Origin: Rhexocercosporidium sp. MPI-PUGE-AT-0058
Taxonomy: Eukaryota; Ascomycota; Leotiomycetes; Helotiales
Assembly (NCBI GenBank): GCA_020746875.1
Contig: JAGTJL010000008.1
Location: 930,001-994,000, forward strand
Direction of reading: 5' to 3'
DNA: 64,000 nucleotides
Shown: piece by piece, positions 1-11,037 of the stretch
Layout: each line of letters starts with the position of its first letter
How positions within the stretch are numbered: the first letter of the stretch is position 1
Program-made: the position numbers and the translations under genes
Notes under the pieces: model-generated
What the model saw: the letters and a program-made list of their open reading frames with translations, nothing else
What the model was told of the DNA's origin: nothing
Databases searched by the model: none

Positions 1-788
1 AATTCCAGAGCTCACGGGAACAGGGTTACGTCACTGTCATCTTTGTATGTCATAGGATTTCTCTTTATCTGCCTATCTGAGGAGGTAAATGTCCGGTGTG
101 GATGTAGACATGGAAATTGCGAAACGCGATCATCCAACGAGAATGCCATGTTCTGTGCAATCGAGATGACCTGGTTGTGATTCTTGGATATCGGTCGCTT
201 GCGTCATTGCCTCCCACCGTACCTCCGAGGTTCTCTTTGACAGACAGGGGTGACACGGCTGGGGTGCAGCTCGCTTGTGCAAGTGGCTTGGCATATATTT
301 TAGAGCAGGGGTTTGAATTTTTTGGAGAATATCCTCATTGTTTTCCTCATCGCTTCGCTATATCACCTCATACATATTCCATCAGTGAGTGCATTTGCGT
401 ATTCTGAGATTTCTGTTTCTCCAAGTGAGTTGATTGATCACGCACATTGCATCCTGTAGTTGATTTTGCGTCTTCTGAATGTGCTATCATTCTCAACTGA
501 ACAGTCAAGCCCACCTACTCTTTGGAGACTAGACCTTTGTTTATGTTACGTACTGGGCTGGTACGGTTGTGGTATAAGCGGCTATAAGGGTACGTTTCTT
601 CTGACCACATTCTTATTACGGTTAGAGCTTGTGATTTGGTATCTTTTCCTCTGCATTCATCTCCATTGGTTTCTAAATTTTGACGTCGTGTAGACTGTCC
701 AAAAATTCAAACATTCAAGCCAGCTCATGACAAGTCTAGTATACTTCAAAGGAGAACCAGGGAGAACGCCCGCTTCAGATACCCCATC
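1..788. other. Left-edge intergenic sequence
   Basis: I see no convincing gene. Short open frames at 117-407 and 460-693 have no recognisable motif and no plausible splice continuation. The last hundred bases probably include the promoter of the SET-domain gene that starts at 789. Confidence 0.5.
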
Positions 789-1487
789 ATGCCACCACAA
801 CCCAAAAACTGGCCCTCCACCGTCCCCTACCTCACGCACCCCGTCTACTCACCAACACTCACCCCTTCACACCTCACAGCCCTCCGCACGCGTCCAAACG
901 ACAGCAAAGAAATCCCCCCAAACACGCCCAAAGGGCCTTGCCCACTCGTGAGAATAATACCCATAACAACACCCTCCCACCCTGCCTGTGGACAAAGCGG
1001 TCTCTTCGCTGTCAAGGATTTGAAGCCCGGTACTTTCATCTTGCAGTACGTTGGGGAGATACACGCTTCTCCATTAGCCAGCTCAGAAAATCCAATTCCA
1101 ATTCCAATTCCAGATGGAGATTCAAATTCTCCCTCACAAACAGAACCTGGAACCAAGACTGCAAGTGCAGTTGCAACTCAGCCCAACAAATCCGACCCCC
1201 ACGCCTCATCCAACTACGACCTGTCTCTCGACCGCGAAATAGGCCTCGGTATCGACGCCGACAAGAAAGGCAACGAAGCGCGCTTCATCAACGACTACCG
1301 CGGCGTAGGCGAGCGGCCCAACGCGGAATTCCGCGAGATTTGGGATGCAGGCAGGAAGGAGAGGGGAATGGGAGTGTGGGTCTTGCCTGAGGGGAAGAGT
1401 GGGAGGGGAAAGGGTGGTGTTAGGAAGGGCGAGGAGATTTTGGTCTCGTATGGGAGGGGGTTTTGGGGTGCTAGGAGAGGGGAGTGA
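789..1487 (+). CDS. Small SET-domain protein (putative lysine methyltransferase fold)
   Basis: Single-exon frame of 232 residues. The N-terminal part leads into a segment around residues 55-90 (ACGQSGLFAVKDLKPGTFI, then QYVGEI) that matches the opening strands of a SET domain. Residues 140-175 contain SNYDLSL, LGIDADKKGNEARFIND and YRG, the usual substrate-facing loop. The end carries GEEILVSYGRGFW, the C-terminal SET tyrosine motif. SET proteins transfer methyl groups from S-adenosylmethionine to lysines. Here the usual RFxNHSC signature reads ARFINDYRG, so the His and Cys are absent, and no post-SET cysteine cluster is visible. Activity is therefore uncertain. A low-complexity insert rich in Ile-Pro and Ser-Pro lies at about 95-135. 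The gene converges on the tautomerase gene, with 158 bp between the two stop codons. Confidence 0.75.
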   Translation: MPPQPKNWPSTVPYLTHPVYSPTLTPSHLTALRTRPNDSKEIPPNTPKGPCPLVRIIPITTPSHPACGQSGLFAVKDLKPGTFILQYVGEIHASPLASSENPIPIPIPDGDSNSPSQTEPGTKTASAVATQPNKSDPHASSNYDLSLDREIGLGIDADKKGNEARFINDYRGVGERPNAEFREIWDAGRKERGMGVWVLPEGKSGRGKGGVRKGEEILVSYGRGFWGARRGE

Positions 1488-1645
1488 AGAGGGTTGGAAA
1501 TGGGAAAGAAGAGCATTATGAGGTATGATTTGCTTTGATGTCTAATTTGAGTACGTTCTTGTCTATCCTTTCTATCGTCAAAATCTAACACCACTATCGC
1601 CCAGCCCAAACCATACTTACCTCACTACCAACAACACAAACACAC

Positions 1646-2168
1646 CTACAAATCACCCACCAAAAACTGCGCCCTGCCCATCCCAAAACTCCAATCCTCC
1701 CTAGTATTCGCACAACAACTAACAATCAAATCTGTCCCCGGGACACCGCACTCCCTCTCAAGCCTAGTATGTAACTCAGCATAGATAGCCTCCTTCATCT
1801 CGGCAGTGCGGCCTTGCTGGAAGATCTGAATGAAGACGAGCTTGTCGGTGCGTGGGAAGTCGAGGTTTGTGTCCTCGCAAATTATTTCGTAGGGCTCGTG
1901 TTGGGTTATGATTTGGTAGCTGAGGTGAAGGGGGTGTTAGTGAGATGATATTGTATGAGTTGGTTTAGGGTAGGGACTTGTGAGAGAGCAGATAGGAATC
2001 TGGGTATGGAAGGCATGGAAGAGGGCGGGATGGAAGGAAAAGAACGAACCGATCTCGAGGCGGAGCATTGAATTTCTGAAGCATAACCTCCTGCACCACA
2101 TCCGCCAACTTCCTGATCTCCTCTGGTGTCCTCACACCCTTCACCATATCTATCTTCACAAAAGGCAT
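1646..2168 (-). CDS. Tautomerase (4-oxalocrotonate tautomerase-like) family protein
   Basis: Two exons on the minus strand, 2168-2050 and 1919-1646, encode 130 residues. The 130-bp intron runs from GTTCGT to CTCAG and joins in frame at Asp-Arg-Tyr. The protein starts Met-Pro-Phe-Val-Lys-Ile; in this superfamily Met is removed and Pro acts as the catalytic N-terminal base in keto-enol tautomerisation. The first exon carries the usual helix (RTPEEIRKLADVVQEVM). The second continues with a strand-rich half ending in a Trp-containing segment (REDWSFGMGRAQF). Length and layout fit fungal one-domain tautomerase-like proteins; the physiological substrate cannot be read from sequence. If the intron were not removed, the frame would read through about 40 codons of low-complexity sequence, which favours the spliced model. 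Confidence 0.8.
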
Positions 2169-2724
2169 GTTGAACTGTTGATTCTTTAAAATAAAAAAAA
2201 GTTTACCTTTTTCGAAACTACAAATTCCGATGAAGATTATCGTGAGAATCGTTCTGGACGAGGATAGGATAGGATAGTCATAAAGACAACTGCAGTGTAT
2301 ATATGCATAGAGATTTAAAGAATGTGTTTGTATTTATGCCTCTGGACCGGATATCCGACCTCGGCCATGACATGACGTCCCAACTGTGTAGTGGAGTCGA
2401 GCCTAGTCTAAAAAACATGGGCTAGCACTAAACAGACTGCACATGGAGCGGAACCTCTTTCAATGACTTAGTGCCCAATGCGCAAGCTTGTATTATGTAT
2501 CATGGATAGCATCAACGTAGGATGGATGGTTCTGCTTTACTAAAGATAATCTCTATATTTCAGGGACACATAATAATGCATCATGACTTCAAAATCAATT
2601 CTCATTATTTGCGTAATAACGCCGGCTCTCGTCATGTGCGGAGCATTGCTGCAATCCTCTAACTAGAACGCCACAGGCCTTTCAGACCCCAGGTATATAC
2701 AGATATGTACACAGTACAAAGCGA
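2169..2724. other. Intergenic, tautomerase promoter side and 3' side of the BTB/RCC1 gene
   Basis: No gene seen. A short direct repeat of the AGGAT unit lies at about 2258-2276. The right end is the probable 3' untranslated region of the minus-strand gene ending at 2725. Confidence 0.5.
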
Positions 2725-5700
2725 CTATGGTGCGCCCGCAATCTTCTCCTGCCCTCTTCCCCTACCGCGCTGGGCAGCGTCACCTCTCCCTTTACCACCT
2801 CGTCCCCTCGAACCACTCTTACCACGACCGCTGCCGGTCTTACTGCCCTTAGTCGACGGAGCGGTCTTGGATCTTGCAGCTTCTTGCTCTTGAGCCCTCC
2901 TACTCTCTTGATCCCACCACTCTTGAAAGGCTTGTTCTTCTTGGATCTCTTGGAGACTTCGCTTAGCGACCGCTTCCTTGATTACCTCTTGCTCTCGCCT
3001 CTGTTGTCCGATGATGTCGGACATTGAAAGCTGCAGTGAGGGTTCTGCTTTGCCCACAGGTGTCGTGTAGGATTTCGAATGAGGAACGATCGGAGAGGAC
3101 TTTGAAAATCTGGAGTCGATAGTTGGTCGTGATGAGCCGGCAGAGGAACTTTGACCTTTCTTAGCATTGCTGCTATTTCCATTCCGACTTTGGCCTGCGA
3201 AACGAGTATCTGGTGAAGCTGTTCGCCTTGGTGTAGAACTCTGAGAAGGGATCGGAGATGCTAATGACTTCGCAGCGAGTCCAGGTGAAGGATTCGGGTC
3301 ACCCAAAACATCCTTCAGGGACGTCTTTTGGCCCAAGCCAGCCACCTGCCATGGGGAAGCTGGTTTACCGTCTTCCTTGCTGAGTGAGATTTGTGGCTTG
3401 TCCAAACTTTGCTGCATGATTTGCTGCTGCTTCTTACGTTCCTTTTGGGACAGCTTCAAGCGGGCTTGCTTGTTGGTAGCTTCATCCTGAGCCTTCTGAG
3501 CCGAGATACTCTGTGACAGTGCCGATGTGCGACTTGACGAAGCTTGAGCCATGATTTCCCTCATGTCGAGTTTCGATGAGGGGAGGGCGGGAGATGACCA
3601 AGTTTTGATACCGTTTCCTTGATTCTCGCTTGGTGTCTGAATACCCAGACCTGAGGGAGTAGACGGCAATTCTTCCTCATCTGGGACTGATCGAGGTTGG
3701 GCCCAGGAAATTTTGCGAATCGCTGAATCGCCACCAACATTGACTGTCGGGTCTAATATTTCCTTCGGAGTAGGCGGACTCCCAGCTGCCAATACCTCGT
3801 CATCATCCATGTCAAACATCAAGTCTATGGTGGAGTCCTTCGGTCGAATACTTGGACTGAACGGTGCATTTCTTGCGGTTTTCGATTTTCGTCGGAGTTT
3901 TTCTTGGTTTGGGGATCCTGGGGTAAATTCATCAAGACTGCCAACTTTTCCTCGGTAAGACGACGAGAGTTTGTGGTCGTCGTCCTTGAGATTCATGCGG
4001 AAAGTCATCTCCTTGATCCGTCTCTGTCGTTCTTCGTGAATGTCCCCAGCCAGACTAGGGTGACGCTCATGTAGCAGCAAATCCGCTCTACCACTCTTGG
4101 CGAATGGCAGACAGTTCAGTTGGTTTGCCCGGACGACTTCATCCAATTCAAGAAGTAGTTCACCATCGAGATCATTGAGGAGGTGATTCTCAAGCATTGA
4201 CTCGAGCTGCAGGCAAAGATACTCCAGAGCGCTATCTTTGAAGGCCGTGACAGCACAAGGAGCAATGGCGTTCAGTAAATTGCAGGCATTGCGAGTATTG
4301 ACTGGAGCTAGTCAGTGCTGCAATCTCGAAGATCTCTTACCAACGGTACTCACCAAAGCGACCGATGACTTGTTGACAGATTTGTGACAGTCGGTCAAGC
4401 ATCAGTTCGTCACTAACAGCTAAAACATCCAGCAACAGCTCTGAAAACTCATCAATATCGGACGAAACGATATCATCGAAGAGCTCATTTCCAACATCCG
4501 AGTAGATATACCTGAGGACAAGACGAAAGGTTTCGGGTTGAACATGCTTCAAGTCGATTCGGACCGCCTCGGTGTTATTTTGTCGCCTTTCAGCCAGCCA
4601 TTGGCCACCAGCACGGCCGTTAAATAAGCCTTCGAAGAACGGACATCTTTGGCACAGTAAAGAACTGTGTACAAGTACCTCAGAGCCATCGAGCTCGATT
4701 ATTGCATCACCATCCTTGAAAAATGTTGGGTCCTGAAGAGCTGCAGCCATATCAATGTTCATCTGTCTATCTGGTTCAGACATTAGGCGTACCGCAGCCT
4801 CGAGCTTGGATAATTTCAATTGGCTGGCAATTTTCATGACTTCAGCACGTACTTGTCGATATCTGAACGCCATTTTCGGGCAATGGCGAGTGAAGTGCCA
4901 AACATCGATTACCGTATCGGTATACAGATATACGGCGAGGTTGATGAGAGTGATAAAGTCGATGCCTTGGAAAACGATTTCTGGTCTCTTGGTTTTCGCT
5001 GCATTCAAGGGGTCAGAAGTCATCAGGATCACAAGCACGTCTGGGATTGATGCCGATCCAGTTCGCCGGAAGTCGACCATTAATTTTCTGAAGACCGGAC
5101 TTCGGGATAACATAAATCCATGAACTGGAATCCGTACTTCGGAAATCGAAGTTGCAATATCGACATCGTAGCCGTCATCCAAAGATTTTCTAAAGAAGTG
5201 ACGGGAAACATCGCCTTCAAGATCCGGCGAGGTGAGAACTGCGCGTTTTAAAGGCTCAAACAAATCCTTGGGCAAAGCAGGTGACCAGAATCGAGGAGTA
5301 TCTGTGTCCTCATCATCCGGAGGTGGTTCAGAAGCTTTCAGGTCCCGGATATTGAGTAATAGACCAACATCAGACCATAGGCTCTGCTCATCTACCACTA
5401 TCTGAGTCTTCGTTACATCACAATCTTTTCTGATAGCAGCATAGACACCAAACGTAGTGCTTCGAACGGATACCACCTTGGTAAGACCTGGGATTCGCTG
5501 AAACTTAAAGTCTTTGCGGTTAAAGTGTTTCGTTCCTTGAAAAGCATCTTTGATATTGGCTCGCTTGATTCGACGCCAAACCGCACCAGCCTGAGTACAG
5601 ACAATCACCGAGCCGTTTTCAGTGATCCCCACAGATTTGATGCCGTCCCAATGTCCTTTTCGTAAAGACCAAACACGTTCCGGTGTGGAGAGCGAATCCT

Positions 5701-7612
5701 TGATCTTTGCTGGATTGGTCGTGCTAGTTGCAGCATTTGTGGGGATACTTCGAACGACGACAGTGAACAGGTCGCCACGGCTCGATACAGCTCCTAATAA
5801 AGCGTTTAGTCAGCAAATAATCTAATGCCATTTTTGGAAGAGACTTTGAAAGACTTGGAGTGGCTTGAGACATCCAGGACTCTCAATTCCCACTCCAAAG
5901 TCAAGACGATTCGACGAAAAAAGGGTCGACTGTTCCAAGAATCTAGACTTACCGATTGTATCACCCCCGGCGGTGATGTGCGAAATGTGATTCGTCGTCG
6001 ACTCATATCGGGTAGTCAGAGCATTAGTCTTCAGGTGATAATTGCTGAAGCCCTCAAACAGTGGGAATTTGACGATGTTGTATCCATAATTTGTGAAGAC
6101 ACAGACTGTATGATTTGCTAGTAAGACGGTAGTCGCGGAATTGATCGCCGACACCATTGTGATAGCAGCTTTGAAAAGAGATGCAGCAACTTTGCGAGGG
6201 ATCGGCTGCACTTCGAGACTCCGCGAATCCGAGTCCATCAAACCCAGTTGCCCTTCATTCTTTCCCCATGTAAAAAGGGAGGTGGAGGTGTGAGCCACGG
6301 AATGCAGAGCTGAAGCGGCGATTCCAATAATTGCTTCTCTCTTCAATGGTCCGAAGATTTGACGTGGTGTGGAACAGATGGGCTCTTCGTCCTTTACTGC
6401 TGGACGGGGCAAGGTGTATCCCAATTGACCATACGTATTGGTTCCCCAGGACATAAGAGACCCGTCTGATGTGATAGCTAGCGAATGGTTTTGGCCAAGA
6501 GCTATTTTGCTGACCTTCTTCCCGGCAAGAGCGCCTTCTTCTATAGGGACGTAGGAAAACCGAGTGGTCTCATCGCCAGTTCCTAGCCTACCACCTTGAC
6601 CGAAGCCACACATGTAGAGATTTGATTCGGGGTCAGTTGTCAGGATAGCACTGTGTAGCTTCGAGAGTTCCATATCCTGAATGGTAATGGGACGATTGGT
6701 AATGAGAGTGGGTAGTTCTGAGACTGATCTAGGGGGTAGCAAAGGTTTATTGAACGGAATGTCCCTTGCCTCTAATGACTCCACATACTCTCGGTAGAAT
6801 CGAAATAGAAGATGATCAGGTCTCTTCAAGATAATCTTCTCGGGATGCTGGCGATCATCTTGGTCTTTGAATCCTAGTCCATGATTTCGGCTGCTTCCCC
6901 AGGCAAAGACTTCGTCGCCGTTGATTGAAAATGGATTGCTTTCCTGCGTTGATCCAGCCATTGACTCGCCATCGTCCGATTCGTCATCTGAACCATCTCC
7001 GTTGCTATCTAGCGTAAGAGAACGTCGGGCAATGGTAGCGTTATAGACATCAAAGGGACTGTTTCCTTCATAGTCCTTGACTTTAATGACAGAACTTGCT
7101 GCTCTCTGCACAACACTCCCAGCCGGGCCGATTGGATCTCGAGCGTCCTTCTCAATGATAGCTCTTGCCAGGGTGATATTTCCGAAGTACAAAGCTCTGT
7201 GCAAGGCCGTCCATCCGTTCTCTGTATCTTGCGCATACAAATCGATAGCGGGATGTTCGAGGAGCGCCAGGGCGAAGCTTGTGGCGACTTCCGAGGTAGA
7301 AGATACAGCGCGATGTAGAATCGTAAGTCCAGCATGATCTCTGCTGTTGACCTCCGCTCGATTAAGATGCGCATTCAACGCCTTTGTGCCCCCCGCGCCT
7401 TGCTGCCCAGATGCCTTCCGGTGCTTCGTGGTGGTTCTCGGCGAAGTTGCAAATCCACCTGGGCTCCCAGTTACGCTTCCCCAACTTTGTGTATTTCCCA
7501 ACCCTCCGTAGCTCTTCGGTGTGTACTGGGTATTTTGGCTTCCATTGGAAAGGAGGTGTCGAAATTTCTCGACCTCCTCATTGTGGTAGAATTTCCAGAG
7601 AAGATTGCTCAT
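2725..7612 (-). CDS. Ankyrin-RCC1-BTB protein, IBTK-like
   Basis: Three exons (7612-5953, 5793-4354, 4301-2725) give a 1558-residue protein; both splice joins keep frame (atcG|GA and tttG|TC). Ankyrin repeats occupy about residues 95-200 (NSRDHAGLTILHRAV, NGWTALHRALYFGNI). RCC1-type blades follow at about 235-620, with motifs such as FAWGSSRNHGLGF, LYMCGFGQGGRLGTGDE and LMSWGTNTYGQLGY. Two BTB folds sit at about 755-870 and 905-1040 (AIIELDGSEVLVHSSLLC is the start of the second). The last 500 residues are Ser/Lys/Gln-rich and disordered-looking, ending in a Gly-Arg-rich tail. This order is that of human IBTK, a CUL3 ubiquitin-ligase substrate adaptor and kinase inhibitor. A CUL3-adaptor role here is inference. 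The start Met opens a well-conserved-looking segment (MSNLLWKFYHNEEVEKF). Confidence 0.9.
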
Positions 7613-8827
7613 GGGTTGGGATGTGGCAAAGAGGATATCTCCTTCACTTCCAGTACCTCGCTGTGGCCTCGGTGGGGCACGGCGTTTTTAAAGGCGATGA
7701 AGTAGAGGAGAAGTCCGAAGAAGAGAAGAAAGGAACAAGGGCGTTCGTGGGAGCCTGCCAGACGGTTTGCGCGTGTGGGTAGATATCCTTTGGTTGACGC
7801 GATTGCGATTTTGGTGGGGGGGCGAGGGGACGGTTTAAATGTCTTGAGAGCTGTAAGAGCTTGTGATGGATACGTGTCTGATGGTGTTGTTCGAAGTGTC
7901 GTTTCTTGAGTCAGTCAATCAATCAATTCTGAAGTTATTTGTTGCTGGAGGGGTTAGTTGTACTGAAGAGGTGGGTTAAAGAGCAAGAGTCATCAAGTTC
8001 ACAGTGGGAGTTGTGGTTGTGCGAAGCTGCCTTCTCGTCCAATCAGTGTCCACATGCCCCGGCGATAGGGGATACAGTATTGATATTGGTCAGGTCGGCA
8101 TCGAGGAACTCCCACCACCAGCCATACTAGCCTTACCTCACTTACCTAGGTCCTCAACTCACACGTTATGACGGACCGGTCTACCATGCTTTGGTTAGAT
8201 GCAGCAAGCAGTCATACCGAGGAAATGAAGAGGGGGGGCTGTCACTTATATGAGATACCCACGTAACGAGCGGTGAAGACCGCGCGCTACTGTACGAAGC
8301 CAGCCAGTCCCCAGTCGGCGAGGTGTGGAAACAACGTGTCCCAGCGAAATTTCAAAGGTATGTGTATGCATAATCTTCGAAAATCAACACAATGTTAACA
8401 TAACAGTCCCTATTGATCCATTTCAAAAGACCCCAAGGCTGACTTGTCTTTTATATAAGGTTATGCTATGCATTATTTCATCAAGAGGATCTTCTATCTT
8501 CCTTGCATTACGTTGTTGTCAACTTCCTCTTTCTTGCATATTCCCATCTTCAATTAAACTATTCCATATTGGTTGCCATTGTCTATGCTCGTATTGCGTT
8601 CAATTTCACTTTTGTATCCGCGTTGAGTAGTTCTGAATGATTTGCAATTCTTGCTCGCTGGTTTTGCTCGGTTCCTCACATCACATCCCGTTTCTTATAT
8701 TGAGAATCAAAGAAGAAGAAGAAGAAGAAGAAGAAGAAGAAGAAGAAGAAGAAAAGGATCCATTGCTTTTCTATCCTCGGAGCTACTTCATCATACAGAG
8801 ACTTACCTTTATGCTGAACTTCCAAGT
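7613..8827. other. Intergenic, 1.2 kb, with a GAA microsatellite
   Basis: Probable promoter and 5' leader of the IBTK-like gene at its left end and 3' region of the next minus-strand gene at its right end. Short open frames here, including one that translates the GAA tract into poly-Glu, show no other protein-like character. Confidence 0.5.
8712..8753 (+). repeat. (GAA)14 microsatellite
   Basis: Fourteen perfect GAA units, read directly. Non-coding by position, about 75 bp downstream of the stop codon of the minus-strand gene that ends at 8828, so it probably lies in or near that 3' end (TTC repeats in the sense direction). Confidence 0.95.
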
Positions 8828-9723
8828 TCAAGCAGCGCAAGCAGGTAAAGCGAGTTGCTCAGTCTCCTGAATAAACCGCTCTCCCATCTTCACCATCTTA
8901 ACCAGCATCCGTCTCTTACCCCTACTACCTCTGATGTGTCTCCTAGCCTTCAAAGAGACGACAGTAGGCCTAATCAGGCCAGCCGTCGCGTTTTCCCACT
9001 CCTCTTGCGGCATCGACACGGGGGGAGAAGGAGGAGGAGAAGCAGGAGGAGAAGCAGGAGGAGAAGCAGGAGGAGGTCTTTCCAACTCCGTCCCAAACCT
9101 CTCCGAAGGAACGGCAACCCCCATCCTCTCAGCCCACCTCCTCCCCACCAGCGTCCCCTGCGCAAACGCAAACCCACAATCAAGATCATGCTGCATTCTC
9201 CTCAGAAAGAAATCCAGCATCTTCATGTACTTCGCTCTCAAGCCCTCCTCAACAGCCGTCTTGCTTGCTCGAGTAATAGCGTGTGATTCGGCAAGCCAGG
9301 CGCCGTGTTCGTTATCGAAGTGGTTCTCGTAGATGAGGCTGTAGATTGGTTTCGCTGACGCGCCTGAAATGATGCCCTCGATGTACCGGATGTCGAGAGA
9401 CCAGCTCTCGACTTCGCGACCAGCGGTCACGCGGAGTTTGCGTGGCAGCGCTGGGTTATGCAGTTTGTCGAAGTAGTGGGCGCGGAAGCTCTTGCCTATG
9501 GCGAGTTGGTCACGGAGTGTTGGGGGAGGGTGCTTGAGGGGATTCGGGTTGGTGCAGTAGGGGCAGGGTTCGGAGTCGTCGCCGTCTTGATTCAGTTGGA
9601 CTTCGAGGGTTCGGTTGAGGGGAGGAGGTCCCCTGGGCTAGGTGTGGAGAGGATGGTATGCCCGCAGTGCGGGAATAACTTTAACGCTTCTCGTTTTTCT
9701 TCTCGAGCCTTTGCGGATTGCAT
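8828..9723 (-). CDS. Unrecognised protein with proline-serine repeat
   Basis: I propose two exons, 9723-9686 and 9632-8828, with a 53-bp intron (GTTAAAG..CCCAG) that keeps frame, giving 280 residues. Without the intron the long frame from about 9630 down to 8828 has no ATG near its start; the nearest alternative begins at a GTG (9430). The body (residues 60-200: LRDQLAIGKSFRAHYFD, SWSLDIRYIEGIISGASAK, KYMKMLDFFLRRMQHDLDCG) looks like a folded, conserved-type protein, but I do not recognise the family. A CPYCTNP pair near residue 35 could bind metal. Residues about 205-225 are a PPAS repeat produced by a 12-bp tandem repeat. The C-terminal quarter is basic. The upstream start and intron are the least certain parts. 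Confidence 0.55.
9030..9074. repeat. 12-bp tandem repeat inside coding sequence
   Basis: About three and a half imperfect copies of a CAGGAGGAGAAG unit (plus strand). On the coding (minus) strand they encode consecutive Pro-Pro-Ala-Ser repeats. The unit length is a multiple of three, so copy-number change would stay in frame. Confidence 0.8.
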
Positions 9724-10302
9724 TTTAGTGGTGATAGGTGGTGTGGCTTTGCTGTAAACGAAAGAGTTGTGATTATGGTGGAAGAATTGGACCTCCTAGG
9801 ACACCCTCGACCGACTGTAAATATGCATTTGTTCTACTCTGTTCAGTCCTGTAGAACTACTATCCTACTGTTTGACACCCTGTTCGGCATCTCATCGACA
9901 GCATTCGCGGCGGTTTGGATATACCTGAAATTCTGGAGGAGGCTGTTCGCTGAAGTCCTCGAAAATTAGCCGAAATTCAACAATGGAATTTGCAACAATG
10001 GACAAACTCTTTTCCTTTATGTCCGCTCCCTTCATGCTCTCAACGTCTGTCAATGGTCCTTAGTTCTCCAAGGAAAATGCTTTGTTTTGTGTAAAAAGGG
10101 ATAAAGAAGATACAAACCTATTGTCTTGTGAGAACAACAGAATACAATGGACCTGATAAGTAGCTAGAGAGTCCATCAACATCTCAATTTCCTTCCCAGA
10201 GCATTCCATAGACACACACGTACACAACTACACAGCCAATCATCCTGCCTTACATATTCAAATCTGCCAAGTTACCTCACCACACACGCACGCATACACA
10301 GC
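9724..10302. other. Divergent intergenic region between two unrecognised genes
   Basis: 579 bp between a minus-strand start (9723) and a plus-strand start (10303). It should hold both promoters. The part just before 10303 is rich in CA and pyrimidine, as is common upstream of fungal start codons. No gene seen. Confidence 0.5.
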
Positions 10303-11037
10303 ATGTCTTCAGTTTACTCAGGAACCAGTATCTCCAGCTCGAGCATCCATTCCGACTCGACTACCAACCTCCCCCGAATCTGTGACGACAGCGATTGTCT
10401 CTACCCATTTGGCCCAGTCTGTATAGCCTGTTCTTTCGCACTAGACGTGAAGGAGCGTGCGAAGCGACGAGCTCGTCCTCAGGATAGAACCGACGAGTGG
10501 GTCGAGGAGGTCCAGGTCAATAGACACATCGTGCTTCATGCTGGCGAGGAGTTCACTGGGGGAGCTGATGAGACGAATGGTCCTATCTCTGACATCAAGG
10601 AAGAGGTTGAACCCGACGGCGAGGTAAGTGAGGGTGAGCCAGACGATGAAGGTTACGAGGCAGATATTGAGGAGGAGGTCAGATCCGACTCGCCAATCTC
10701 GACAATCCTTCGCTCTTGTCCTCAAGCAACCTACTCTGGAACCTCCTCCAGCTCGCGCACAGCAAGCAGCTCATCCGTCGCCCTCGACGAAATACAAGAA
10801 GAATCAGAGCGCTTGTCACCGTGGCTCGACACCATCTTCGATAATACTCTGCACGGCCAAGTGGAAAATGTTCATTTCGCTGGCGGCGCTGATGTCGAAC
10901 AGGATCCCAATTTGGATAACTGCGAATTTTGCGGGAGGCCGATTGGGGAGGCTACGGATCAGCATTATCTCAAGTGTAAGTATGCACATGAGGAGCTTGA
11001 GCGTGTTTCCAAGTGGGGTTCAGCATGGGGTGCTTGA
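10303..11037 (+). CDS. Unrecognised acidic protein with paired cysteines
   Basis: Intronless frame of 244 residues opening with a Ser/Thr-rich stretch. Residues 25-45 contain Cys-rich ICDDSDCLYPFG and PVCIACSFALD. Residues 85-130 are strongly acidic (Glu/Asp). The C-terminus has DNCEFCGRPIGEATDQHYLKC followed by a helix-like tail. The C-x2-C...H-x3-C spacing is zinc-finger-like, so the N- and C-terminal cysteines may bind metal. I do not recognise a named family and assign no function. A GGTAAG sequence at about 10622 could be read as a splice donor, but skipping is not needed to keep the frame open. The ATG follows a CA-rich leader typical of expressed fungal genes. Confidence 0.6.
   Translation: MSSVYSGTSISSSSIHSDSTTNLPRICDDSDCLYPFGPVCIACSFALDVKERAKRRARPQDRTDEWVEEVQVNRHIVLHAGEEFTGGADETNGPISDIKEEVEPDGEVSEGEPDDEGYEADIEEEVRSDSPISTILRSCPQATYSGTSSSSRTASSSSVALDEIQEESERLSPWLDTIFDNTLHGQVENVHFAGGADVEQDPNLDNCEFCGRPIGEATDQHYLKCKYAHEELERVSKWGSAWGA

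Noticed and set aside
8637..8870. Frame encoding a poly-Glu run
   Set aside because: Simply a translation of the (GAA)14 microsatellite.
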